DNA from: an uncultured Alistipes sp.
GTDB taxonomy: Bacteria > Bacteroidota > Bacteroidia > Bacteroidales > Rikenellaceae
NCBI RefSeq assembly: GCF_902388705.1
Contig: NZ_CABMQJ010000002.1
Coordinates: forward strand, 118,857-182,856
DNA length: 64,000 nt
Reading direction: 5' to 3'
Part shown: positions 24,831-32,588 of the stretch, piece after piece
How the letters are laid out: each line of letters opens with the position of its first letter
Position numbering within the stretch: position 1 is the first letter of the stretch
Position numbers and translations under genes: made by a program
The notes under the pieces: generated by a model
The model's database searches: none
Told to the model about the DNA's origin: nothing
What the model saw: only the letters and a program-made list of their open reading frames with translations

Positions 24831-26348
24831 TTAAATGGTACGGTGGCGTCGGTGCCCCTCGACATAAATGGCACTGAACGGGCGGCTCGGGCACAGGTTC
24901 TCACAGGCACCGCAGCCGATGCAGCGCTCCTCGTTGACGACCGGGATAAGCGGCGAATCGGGCTGGTCCGGATTCTTATGCACCATATGGATAGCCCCGG
25001 TCGGGCAGTGGCGGGCGCAGTTGCCGCAATCCACGCCGTCGGTGTTCACCACACAGTTTTCGGCAATCCACACGGCATGGCCGATCTGCGTCGCCGCCTT
25101 ATCGGCAGCCGTAATCGGACGGATGGCCCCCGCAGGGCAAACCTCCGAACACTTCGTGCATTCGGGACGACAGTATCCGCGCTCGTACGACATTTCGGGC
25201 ACCATCAGGGTCATCAGCTTTCCCGAGGGCCTCAACACCTGGTTGGGGCACACGGCGACACAAAGCTGACAGCCGGTACAGTGCGCCTCCATATTACGGG
25301 CCGCCAGCGACCCCGGCGGGGTCAGGGGCGTCGTACGGTTGGGGATTTTCTTGTCTTCGATCACCGCAAGGCCGCCGTCGACCTTTTTCTCCTGCGCACG
25401 GACGGTTGCCGCATAGGCCATGACGCCGACAAGCGACAGGAATTTGCGGCGCGAAGTACCGGACTGTACGTCCGCTCCGGCGGCAGGTTTCACGGCTGCT
25501 GCCCCGGCATCCGCAGAATCACGCTTCGCCGCAGGTTTGTGCGAAAAGGCAATGGCTCCCTGGCGGCACTTGCCGAGGCAGTCCATGCAGGCCACACAGC
25601 GACTGTAATCGATTTCGTGCGCCTTGGCATCGATACACGAAGCCTTGCAGTTGCGGGCGCAGAGGCCGCAGCCGTTACATTTCGAAGTATCGATCCGCGG
25701 TTTGAAAATCGCAAAACGCGACACGAAACCCAGTATCGTGCCAACGGGGCAGATCGTATTGCAATACGTACGGCCGTTGCGCCAGGCGAGCACCACCAGC
25801 ACCACGCATGTCACGGCGGCTACGGCCAGTGTCGCACCGCTTTTCACCCACACGTCGACCGTGTAGAACGCATAACTGTCCATCCGCTCGGCCAGGTACG
25901 CCATGAGGTTGTTGCCCCACTGGTAGAACGGTGCAAAAAGGTTCGACACGATACGCCCGTAGGCGCTGTAAGGAGCCAGCAGGGCGGCTACCGGCTTGAA
26001 GTGGGCGACCATCGCCACGACGAACAGCGCCAGCACGCCGTAGCGCAGCCATGCCAATGCCCGGGAATAGGCGAAACGGTTTTTCCTGCGCCGGGCCGCC
26101 GTCCACGACACGACGTCCTGAAAGACGCCCAGCGGACAAATCACCGAACAGTAAACGCGCCCGAACAACACGGTCAGCAACAGAAGCAGGACAAGGATAC
26201 CGGCGTTTACCGCCAGCAGGGCAGGCAGGAACTGCACTTGGGCCATCCAGCCGAACCACGCATGCAACGTCCCCGTGAAGTCGAGGAACAGCAGCGTGAT
26301 CATCGTGAAAAAAAGGGTCGCAACCGCGATTCTGATTTTTCGCAACAT
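24831..26348 (-). CDS. Membrane polyferredoxin, NapH-like domain fused to a NapG-like ferredoxin
   Basis: 505 residues. The N-terminal half has about five TM segments and the two cytosolic CxxxCP motifs of NapH (GRVYCSVICPLG, GRTYCNTICPVG), then two 4Fe-4S motifs (CNGCGLCARNC, CVACMDCLGKC). Around residue 300 comes an internal twin-arginine-like segment (TSRRKFLSLVG). Four more 4Fe-4S motifs follow (CTGCQLC, CRPECTKC, CGNCARHC, CIGCGACENLC). It looks like the fusion of a NapH quinol-oxidising electron donor with an exported ferredoxin. A reasonable role is moving electrons from menaquinol to a periplasmic acceptor such as the Tat-exported reductase encoded 11 nt downstream. No nitrate reductase is present. 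Confidence 0.88.
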   Translation of the reverse strand: MLRKIRIAVATLFFTMITLLFLDFTGTLHAWFGWMAQVQFLPALLAVNAGILVLLLLLTVLFGRVYCSVICPLGVFQDVVSWTAARRRKNRFAYSRALAWLRYGVLALFVVAMVAHFKPVAALLAPYSAYGRIVSNLFAPFYQWGNNLMAYLAERMDSYAFYTVDVWVKSGATLAVAAVTCVVLVVLAWRNGRTYCNTICPVGTILGFVSRFAIFKPRIDTSKCNGCGLCARNCKASCIDAKAHEIDYSRCVACMDCLGKCRQGAIAFSHKPAAKRDSADAGAAAVKPAAGADVQSGTSRRKFLSLVGVMAYAATVRAQEKKVDGGLAVIEDKKIPNRTTPLTPPGSLAARNMEAHCTGCQLCVAVCPNQVLRPSGKLMTLMVPEMSYERGYCRPECTKCSEVCPAGAIRPITAADKAATQIGHAVWIAENCVVNTDGVDCGNCARHCPTGAIHMVHKNPDQPDSPLIPVVNEERCIGCGACENLCPSRPFSAIYVEGHRRHRTI

Positions 26349-26354
26349 TTCGAT

Positions 26355-26912
26355 TTATTTAGTCAGGTTTATATCCCGGAGCCATGTCAGCACGGCATCC
26401 TGCGAACTTTTCACGGCTCCGCCGCGTACGGGAAGTCCGCGGGCCACGGTGGCCCCGGTACAAAGTTTTCGAATATCCTCTTCGCTGTGGCCCATGCGGC
26501 TGCCCTCGTGCGTCATAAAGGGCACGACGGTCTTGCCCGACCAGTCGTAACCGGCGAGGAAAGTCGCCACAGGAGGTGCGATTGTCGCCCACCAGCAGGG
26601 CGAGCCGACGAAAACCACATCGTATCCGGCGATGCTTTCCGGCTTGTCTTTCAACGCAGGATGCTCCCCTTCGGCAATCTCTTTCTTCGCCTGGTCGACG
26701 ACAGCCCGGTATTCGGAAGGGTAGGCCGCCGCAGGAACGATTTCGAAGACAGCGGCACCGGTCGCCGAAGCAATCTGCTGCGCGAGCTCGCGCGTATTGC
26801 CGCTGTGCGAGAAATAGGCCACCAGCACTTTCCTGCCGGGAGCCGTCTGTGCATTCGTATCCATACCGGGAAACAACATCGTTATCAATGCCATTAAAAT
26901 CGTTATTCGCAT
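26355..26912 (-). CDS. Exported flavodoxin-family protein
   Basis: 185 residues with a signal peptide (about 1-22, ending NAQTA). The flavodoxin core follows, with the FMN phosphate loop YFSHSGNTRELA, the SPCWWATIAPP loop near the isoalloxazine ring and a C-terminal helix. Most flavodoxins are cytosolic; an exported one may serve as a periplasmic electron carrier. It lies between the FMN reductase-like gene (20 nt upstream) and the polyferredoxin gene (6 nt downstream). The electron path suggested is membrane quinol, polyferredoxin and this flavodoxin, which is inference. Confidence 0.85.
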   Translation of the reverse strand: MRITILMALITMLFPGMDTNAQTAPGRKVLVAYFSHSGNTRELAQQIASATGAAVFEIVPAAAYPSEYRAVVDQAKKEIAEGEHPALKDKPESIAGYDVVFVGSPCWWATIAPPVATFLAGYDWSGKTVVPFMTHEGSRMGHSEEDIRKLCTGATVARGLPVRGGAVKSSQDAVLTWLRDINLTK

Positions 26913-26932
26913 ATTTTATTATTTTCCAAGTT

Positions 26933-27472
26933 TCACGCCCGGAGTCCCATCGCATAGGCTTCCTCCATCGCAGGCATTCCCTCGATGTCGCCGGCCTGCC
27001 ATGCCCCGACGCCGTAAATCACGCCTTTCTCCCGGGGCCCTTCAAGGCAGTCGAGGAATCCCCGGAAGCACTCGACCGTACGCTCCATCATCGGAACGCT
27101 CTGCTCGGCAGCGGTCAGGATAAAGTAGAACTCCTTGCCGGTCATCTCCAGATAACGGGCGCAGGCACGGTCTATCAGGGTTTTCATCTGTGCGCACAGC
27201 GTATAAAAGTAGACCGGCGTAGCCATCACGATTACATCCGCCGCGACCATTTTGCCGAGCACTTCCGCCGCGTCGTCTTTCTGCGGGCAGGGCTTCGCCC
27301 CGTTGTAACACGCACCGCAGCCCGTGCAATAGCCAATCTTCCGGTCTTTCAGGAAGATTTTTTCCACCTCGTGCCCGGCCTCCAGGGCACCTGCCATAAA
27401 ACGGTCGCACAACCTGTCCGAGTTTCCCCCGCGCCGCGGGCTGGAGGAGAGAATCAATATCTTCTTTGCCAT
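26933..27472 (-). CDS. NADPH-dependent FMN reductase-like flavoprotein
   Basis: 179 residues starting MAKKILILSSSPRRGGNSD, the phosphate-binding loop of the iron-sulfur flavoprotein/FMN reductase family. The Cys cluster CTGCGACYNGAKPC matches the compact 4Fe-4S site of such flavoproteins, and PVYFYTLCAQMK is the flavin-contact loop. No signal peptide, so cytosolic. The frame extends upstream to 27517, but those residues do not fit the family. It is cotranscribed with the aldo/keto reductase 22 nt upstream. A role in quinone or electrophile reduction is possible. Confidence 0.87.
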   Translation of the reverse strand: MAKKILILSSSPRRGGNSDRLCDRFMAGALEAGHEVEKIFLKDRKIGYCTGCGACYNGAKPCPQKDDAAEVLGKMVAADVIVMATPVYFYTLCAQMKTLIDRACARYLEMTGKEFYFILTAAEQSVPMMERTVECFRGFLDCLEGPREKGVIYGVGAWQAGDIEGMPAMEEAYAMGLRA

Positions 27473-27494
27473 AATTTCAAATTCAATTGCCGGA

Positions 27495-28334
27495 TTATAA
27501 ATTACAGAGCCATGCAACCACTTCCGGATCGCGGTGATCGAGGAAACTGCTTTTATTGCGGTCGAGCGCTGCGATCGCCGTCATGTCCCCGGCGTCCAGT
27601 TCGAAGTCGAATACGTCGAAATTCTCGACGATACGCTCTTTGTGAACCGATTTCGGAATGCATACGACATTCCGCTGTATCAGCCAGCGCAGCACGACCT
27701 GCGCCACCGTTTTTCGGTGTTTAGCGGCAATCCCCGCGAGCACCCCGTCGGTGAACAGGTTGTTTTTTCCCTCGGCGAAAGGTGCCCATGACTCGATCTG
27801 CACGCCGCGGTTCTCCATCAGCGCCGCACTTTCCACCTGCTGGAAGAAAGGATGCGTTTCCACCTGGTTCACGGCAGGCACGATTTCGTTGTGCAGAATC
27901 AGGTCGACGAGTCGGTCGGGATAGAAGTTGCTGACGCCGATAGCGCGTACGCGCCCCGCCTTGTAGAGCTCCTCCATCGCCCGCCACGAACCGTAGACAT
28001 CGCCAAAAGGCTGGTGGATAAGGTAGAGGTCGAGGTAATCGAGCTGCAGGAGTTCGAGCGATTTCGTGAACGCCTTTTTCGCACGGTCGTATCCGGCGTC
28101 GCTGATCCAGAGTTTGGTCGTGACGAACAGCTCCTCACGGGGAATCCCGCTGCGCCTGATTGCCCGGCCCACGGCAGCCTCGTTGCCGTACGCCGAAGCG
28201 GTATCTATCGAACGGTAACCCGCCATAAGAGCCTCATAAACACATTCTTCGCAGAGGGACTGGTCGGCAATCTGGTAAACGCCGAACCCGAGGATCGGCA
28301 TTTCCACGCCGTTATTTAATAGTATGTTCTTCAT
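27495..28334 (-). CDS. Cytosolic aldo/keto reductase (AKR5-like)
   Basis: A 279-residue single-domain reductase. Signatures are GFGVYQI, YRSIDTASAYGNEAAVG (with the catalytic Asp and Tyr), FVTTKLW (Lys), YLIHQPFG (His) and IPKSVHKERI for NADPH binding. The length and sequence fit the 2,5-diketo-D-gluconate reductase/prostaglandin F synthase group, which reduces small aldehydes and ketones. It is 10 nt after the cupin-CMD gene. It may detoxify reactive carbonyls alongside the flavoproteins of the operon. Confidence 0.92.
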   Translation of the reverse strand: MKNILLNNGVEMPILGFGVYQIADQSLCEECVYEALMAGYRSIDTASAYGNEAAVGRAIRRSGIPREELFVTTKLWISDAGYDRAKKAFTKSLELLQLDYLDLYLIHQPFGDVYGSWRAMEELYKAGRVRAIGVSNFYPDRLVDLILHNEIVPAVNQVETHPFFQQVESAALMENRGVQIESWAPFAEGKNNLFTDGVLAGIAAKHRKTVAQVVLRWLIQRNVVCIPKSVHKERIVENFDVFDFELDAGDMTAIAALDRNKSSFLDHRDPEVVAWLCNL

Positions 28335-28344
28335 AACTTTCCTT

Positions 28345-29616
28345 TTATTCGGGTATCACTTCATTCAGGCACGCAATCGCATTCAGCGTCCGCGGGTAAC
28401 CTACGTAGGGCAGCAATTGGGTCACGACTGCCAGCAGCGTCCGCTTGTCGTTACCGACGTTCACGTTGCCCTGGATGTGCCCCTTCAACTGCGGCTCGCA
28501 GCCGCCCAGCGACAGGAGCATCGAAAAAGTCAAAAGTTCGCGCATCTTCGCATCCAGTCCGCCGCGGGCGACATAATCGCCGAAACAGTTGGCCGACAGG
28601 TAATCCTGTATGTGTTTCTGGTTCGCCGGCGCCGCTGCGCGCATCGCATCTATCCGCTCGCCGAAAATTGTCTTCTGCACGGCCAGCCCTTTTTCAAAAC
28701 GCGTTTCGGGCGAGGTCGTCGACTGCCCCTCCAGCGGGAGCACGACGCCGCGTGCCGCCAGCACGCCGTTCGTAATATCCACGAAGTCCGCCACCCGGGC
28801 CATGCCCACATAGGGTACCGCCTGATAGAGCACCTCTTTGGCCTCGACAGGCGTGACACCTGCATCGAGGGCCCCGCCGAGCGCACTCCGGTATTCGGCA
28901 TGCGCCTGTCCGGCTATGCACGAGGCAAGGATGCACATCATCCGCATCCGGGGGTCAAGTTCACCATATCCAAGGACTTCACCGAACGCAAAATTACCAA
29001 AAATTTCAAATAATTCAGGGTCTTCCGCCTTAAATTTCGACGCCTGTTCCGGGAACGACGCCGTATAATTCCGTACGGCCGTTTCGTCCGACCGGGATGC
29101 GGCGCCGGCTACCGCCGAAGTCGCAGCGGCATACTGCGCGTCGTCGACCGGCTCCAGCCATGTATTGCGGTTCGTCTGCGGATTGGCTTCGATCGCCAGA
29201 TGCGCGAACCAGCTGTCGGGGGCCGCACCGTGCCAGTGCACTACATCGGGGGCGATTTCCACCACATCGCCCGGCCGCAGTTCGCGGGCCGGTTCGCCCG
29301 CAGCCTGATAGTAGCCGCGGCCGCTCACGGCGACCAGCACCTGTCCGCCCGTGTGGCTGTGCCAGTTGTTGCGGCACCCAGGCTCGAACGTCACATTGGA
29401 AATCGGGCAGTTGAGCTCCCCGTTCCGCGTCAACCGGGCGAGGTATGCCTGCCCGGTGAAATACTTCGAAAACATTTCGGGCAATTTTTCCCCGCGCGGG
29501 AAAACAACGCCCATCCGTTCATTCGTTTTCATATTACCCTTGTCTTTGTTTTGTGCATAAATACCCGTCGCTGCGAACAGCAGCACGACGAGCGTCGTAA
29601 TCAACCTGCTTTTCAT
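28345..29616 (-). CDS. Exported cupin plus double carboxymuconolactone decarboxylase-like protein
   Basis: A 423-residue fusion starting MKSRLITTLVVLLFAATG, a signal peptide. Residues about 35-145 are a cupin with metal-ligand motifs HSHTGGQVLVAVSG and DVVHWHG. Two CMD/AhpD-like helical domains follow: CILASCIAGQAHAEYRSALG with a CxxxC pair, and TFSMLLSLGGCEPQLKGH with one Cys. Similar fusions are seen in Bacteroidetes and Proteobacteria beside aldo/keto reductases. AhpD-like CxxxC pairs can act as thiol reductants, so an oxidative or electrophile stress role is possible. It is the first gene of the redox operon and is divergent from the AraC regulator. Confidence 0.87.
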   Translation of the reverse strand: MKSRLITTLVVLLFAATGIYAQNKDKGNMKTNERMGVVFPRGEKLPEMFSKYFTGQAYLARLTRNGELNCPISNVTFEPGCRNNWHSHTGGQVLVAVSGRGYYQAAGEPARELRPGDVVEIAPDVVHWHGAAPDSWFAHLAIEANPQTNRNTWLEPVDDAQYAAATSAVAGAASRSDETAVRNYTASFPEQASKFKAEDPELFEIFGNFAFGEVLGYGELDPRMRMMCILASCIAGQAHAEYRSALGGALDAGVTPVEAKEVLYQAVPYVGMARVADFVDITNGVLAARGVVLPLEGQSTTSPETRFEKGLAVQKTIFGERIDAMRAAAPANQKHIQDYLSANCFGDYVARGGLDAKMRELLTFSMLLSLGGCEPQLKGHIQGNVNVGNDKRTLLAVVTQLLPYVGYPRTLNAIACLNEVIPE

Positions 29617-29638
29617 TTTTCTGAATTTTTCCACATTG

Positions 29639-29678
29639 CAAAAGTAGGGCACTTCAAACATCCGGTTCTTACCCGGAT
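29639..29678 (-). promoter_or_regulatory. Promoter of the redox operon with upstream inverted repeat
   Basis: TACTTTTG on the minus strand (29639-29646) fits TAnnTTTG and is 22 nt before the ATG at 29616. A perfect 6-bp inverted repeat ATCCGG/CCGGAT (29660-29665, 29673-29678, 7-nt spacer) sits near the expected -33 region and may bind the divergent AraC regulator. Confidence 0.5.
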
Positions 29679-29743
29679 TACGGTTCGTCGTACCATTATT
29701 ACCGATTCGCCGGCAGGGGCGCGGCAGGGGTCGAAAAAAACAC

Positions 29744-29751
29744 TAACTTTG
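29744..29751 (+). promoter_or_regulatory. -7 box of the AraC regulator gene
   Basis: TAACTTTG, 24 nt before the ATG at 29776. It faces away from the redox operon promoter, and the two are about 100 nt apart. Confidence 0.6.
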
Positions 29752-29775
29752 TGACAAACGAATAAAAAACGGATT

Positions 29776-30672
29776 ATGGAAGAGATTGCCAAACTGGACC
29801 ATATTTACCAGTACAACGAAATGATGGGCGTGGAAACCCTGCACCCGCTGGTCAGCGTCATCGACTTTTCGAAATGCCCGCCGGCCCGGCACTCGCGCCG
29901 CATGTACGGTTTCTATTGTGTTTTTCTGAAAGACGTCAAATGCGGCGACATGCGCTACGGCCGCCACTATTACGACTACCAGGAGGGGACGCTCGTATTC
30001 CTCGCCCCGGGACAGGTGGTCGGCATCGAGGACAACGGCGAGCAATTCCAGCCCAAAGGCTGGGCGCTGCTGTTCCACCCCGATCTGCTGCGCGGAACGT
30101 CGCTCGGGCGCAACATCGGCCAGTACACGTTCTTCTCCTACGAATCGAACGAGGCGCTGCATCTCTCGGAGCAGGAGCGGCACGTGGTGCTCGACTGCCT
30201 GCACAACATCGCGGGCGAATTGCAGCACGCCATCGACAAACACAGCCGGACGCTGATCGTATCGAACATCGAGCTGCTGCTCAATTACAGCATCCGTTTC
30301 TACGAACGCCAGTTCACCACGCGCAGCGAAGTCAACAAGGATGCGCTGTCGGGATTCGAACGGCTGCTGAACGACTACTTCCGGGACGATACGCCGCAGC
30401 GCGACGGTGTGCCCACGGTACGCTGGTGCGCCGACCGGCTGCACCTCTCGGCCAACTATTTCGGCGACCTCGTAAAAAAGGAAACCGGCAAATCGGCCCA
30501 GGAATACATCCAACTGAAGGTCATCGACATCGCCAAGGAGCGTATGTTCGACATCACCAAATCGATCAGCGAAATCGCCTACGAGCTCGGTTTCAGGTAC
30601 CCGCAGCACTTTACACGCCTGTTCAAAAAGTGCGTGGGGCAGTCGCCCAACGAATACCGGATGCAGAGCTGA
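29776..30672 (+). CDS. AraC-family transcriptional regulator
   Basis: 298 residues. The N-terminal half is a cupin-like sensor (HPLVSVIDFSKCPP, YDYQEGTLVFLAPGQVVGI). The C-terminal AraC DNA-binding domain has both HTH units: VRWCADRLHLSANYFGDLVKK, and SISEIAYELGFRYPQHFTRLFK ending in GQSPNEYRM. It is transcribed away from the redox operon and most likely activates it; AraC regulators divergent from AKR operons often respond to quinones or aldehydes. It is followed by a strong terminator. Confidence 0.9.
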   Translation: MEEIAKLDHIYQYNEMMGVETLHPLVSVIDFSKCPPARHSRRMYGFYCVFLKDVKCGDMRYGRHYYDYQEGTLVFLAPGQVVGIEDNGEQFQPKGWALLFHPDLLRGTSLGRNIGQYTFFSYESNEALHLSEQERHVVLDCLHNIAGELQHAIDKHSRTLIVSNIELLLNYSIRFYERQFTTRSEVNKDALSGFERLLNDYFRDDTPQRDGVPTVRWCADRLHLSANYFGDLVKKETGKSAQEYIQLKVIDIAKERMFDITKSISEIAYELGFRYPQHFTRLFKKCVGQSPNEYRMQS

Positions 30673-30688
30673 CGCCACTCCGGATAGG

Positions 30689-30728
30689 GCGAAACCCCCG
30701 TATCGTACGAACGATGCGGGGGTTTCGC
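30689..30728. terminator. Bidirectional terminator between araC-type gene and gpmA
   Basis: GCGAAACCCCCG pairs with CGGGGGTTTCGC, with an inner ATCGT/ACGAT stem. It lies between convergent genes and is the only terminator candidate seen for either. Confidence 0.8.
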
Positions 30729-30772
30729 ATAAAACGACCGGACAGAATCCAACCGGCCACTTATCCGGCCCG

Positions 30773-31519
30773 TCAGCCTCTCTTGCCCTGGTTGGCCACA
30801 GCGGCCATCAATGCGGCTATCTCCGCGGGATCGCCCAGGAAATAATCCTTATCGTAGTTCAGCCCGTCGTCGAACTCGAAGACATAGGGCACGGCCGTGG
30901 GCAGGTTGAATTCGGAAATCGCCTCGTCGGAGATGCCTTTCAGTGTCTTGATAATACCGCGCAGGCTGTTGCCGTGGGCCACGACCAGCAGGGCGTCGTG
31001 GTGCGCCAGCGCAGGCAGTATTTCGCATTCCCAGTAAGGCATGGTGCGGGCGACGGTATCGCGCAGCGACTCGGTGCAAGGCAGTTCGGCCTCGGGCACA
31101 TCGCGGTAGCGGACGTCGAAACGCGGGTTGCGCGGGTCTTCCCCGCCGAGCGGGGCCGGGGCCACGTCGTAACTACGCCGCCAGATATGCACCTGCTCGT
31201 CACCGTATTTTTCGGCGGTTTCCCGCTTGTTGAGTCCCTGCAGCGAACCGTAATGCTTCTCGTTAAGCCGCCAGCTCTTCGAAACCGGAATCCAGTCCTG
31301 ATCCAGTTTGTCGAGCACGAGGTTGAGCGTCTTTACGGCCCGTTTCAGGTAAGAGGTATAGGCTCGGCCGAACTGAAACCCCTCCTTGCGGAGCAGTTCC
31401 CCGGCCTTCGCCGCCTCGGCAACGCCTTTCTCGCTCAAATCCACATCCGTCCATCCCGTAAACCGGTTCTCCCGGTTCCATGTGCTCTCGCCGTGGCGGA
31501 GCAAAACGACCTTTTTCAT
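30773..31519 (-). CDS. gpmA: 2,3-bisphosphoglycerate-dependent phosphoglycerate mutase
   Basis: 248 residues, the usual length for the dPGM family. LRHGESTWN holds the phosphohistidine His9, YTSYLKRAVKT and SWRLNEKHYGSLQGLNK line the active site, and VVAHGNSLRGIIK carries the second histidine. It interconverts 3- and 2-phosphoglycerate in glycolysis and gluconeogenesis in the cytosol. Its start overlaps the stop of the dehydrogenase gene upstream by 4 nt (ATGA), so the two are translationally coupled. Confidence 0.96.
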   Translation of the reverse strand: MKKVVLLRHGESTWNRENRFTGWTDVDLSEKGVAEAAKAGELLRKEGFQFGRAYTSYLKRAVKTLNLVLDKLDQDWIPVSKSWRLNEKHYGSLQGLNKRETAEKYGDEQVHIWRRSYDVAPAPLGGEDPRNPRFDVRYRDVPEAELPCTESLRDTVARTMPYWECEILPALAHHDALLVVAHGNSLRGIIKTLKGISDEAISEFNLPTAVPYVFEFDDGLNYDKDYFLGDPAEIAALMAAVANQGKRG

Positions 31520-32532
31520 CCCATCGCCTTTTCTGCTTCGGCCCGCACCTCGTTCACCAGCTCCCGGTGCTTGTCGAAATCGTTAATATTCTGCAAAGTA
31601 GTGTGCGCTATATTATCCAGCGCTTCATGCGTAAAGAACCCCTGGTGCGAGGTCATGATAACGTTGTTGAACGACAGCAGGCGTGCCAGCACGTCGTCGT
31701 TCATGATGCTGTCCGAGGTGTCTTCGTAGAAATAAGCGGCCTCCTCCTCGTATACGTCCAGTCCGGCGGCTCCGACTTTTTTCTCTTTCAGCCCTTCTAT
31801 CAGCGCTTCGGTGCGAATCAACTGCCCGCGGCCCGTGTTGATGATGATTACCCCGGACTTCATCCGTGCAACGGCGCCTTCGTTAATCATATACCGGGTC
31901 TGGTCGGTCAGCGGGCAGTGCAGCGAAATAATGTCGGCACGGCGGTACAGCTCGTCGAGCGGCACGTACTTTATCTGTGCCGCGGCGGCATACTCCTCGT
32001 CCGGATAGATGTCGTAAGCCAAAATTTCCATGCCGAAGCCCTTGAGGATGCGTATCAACTCGCGGGCGATTTTTCCCGTACCGATGATGCCCGCCGTCTT
32101 GCCGTACATGTCGAAGCCCATCAGGCCGTGCAGCGAGAAGTTCCCGTCGCGCGTACGCCAGTAGGCGCGGTGGACTTTGCGGTTGAGCGCCAGCATCAGC
32201 GCCACGGCGTGCTCAGCGACGGCGCACGGCGAATAGGCCGGAACACGCACGACGGGAATGCCGTATTCCGCCGCGGCTTTCAGGTCGACGTTGTTGAATC
32301 CCGCACAGCGCAGGGCAATCAGTTTCACGTCCATTTCGGCCAGTTGGCGAATCGTGTCGGCATCGGCCGTATCGTTCACGAAGATACAGACCGCATCGGC
32401 GCCCTTGGCCAGCAGGGCATTGTTGGCATTCAGGTGGCTGCGGTGATAGTTGAACTCGAACCCGAAAGCCGCATTCGCTCGGTCGAACGACTCGCGGTCA
32501 TAAGGCTGGGTTCCGAAAAACGTTATTTTCAT
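31516..32532 (-). CDS. ldhA: 2-hydroxyacid dehydrogenase, probably D-lactate dehydrogenase
   Basis: A 338-residue NAD-dependent D-2-hydroxyacid dehydrogenase. Seen are the substrate loop RCAGFNNVD, the nucleotide motif GIIGTGKIARELI, NTGRGQLI with the catalytic Arg, the Glu-containing LDVYEEE and the C-terminal SHQGFFTHEAL with catalytic His. The unusual LDVYEEEAAYFYED stretch is typical of LdhA-type fermentative D-lactate dehydrogenases. It reduces pyruvate to D-lactate to regenerate NAD. Its place between an aldolase and a mutase gene fits a glycolysis and fermentation unit. The exact substrate has not been shown. Confidence 0.9.
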   Translation of the reverse strand: MKITFFGTQPYDRESFDRANAAFGFEFNYHRSHLNANNALLAKGADAVCIFVNDTADADTIRQLAEMDVKLIALRCAGFNNVDLKAAAEYGIPVVRVPAYSPCAVAEHAVALMLALNRKVHRAYWRTRDGNFSLHGLMGFDMYGKTAGIIGTGKIARELIRILKGFGMEILAYDIYPDEEYAAAAQIKYVPLDELYRRADIISLHCPLTDQTRYMINEGAVARMKSGVIIINTGRGQLIRTEALIEGLKEKKVGAAGLDVYEEEAAYFYEDTSDSIMNDDVLARLLSFNNVIMTSHQGFFTHEALDNIAHTTLQNINDFDKHRELVNEVRAEAEKAMG

Positions 32533-32588
32533 AATGTACTTTTAACTTCTTATTATCTTATCCTAAAACGTTTCCGGACAAGGGATTA

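Noticed and set aside
24843..26897. A 684-codon plus-strand frame opposite the polyferredoxin gene
   Set aside because: Shadow of a gene with many conserved Cys motifs on the other strand.
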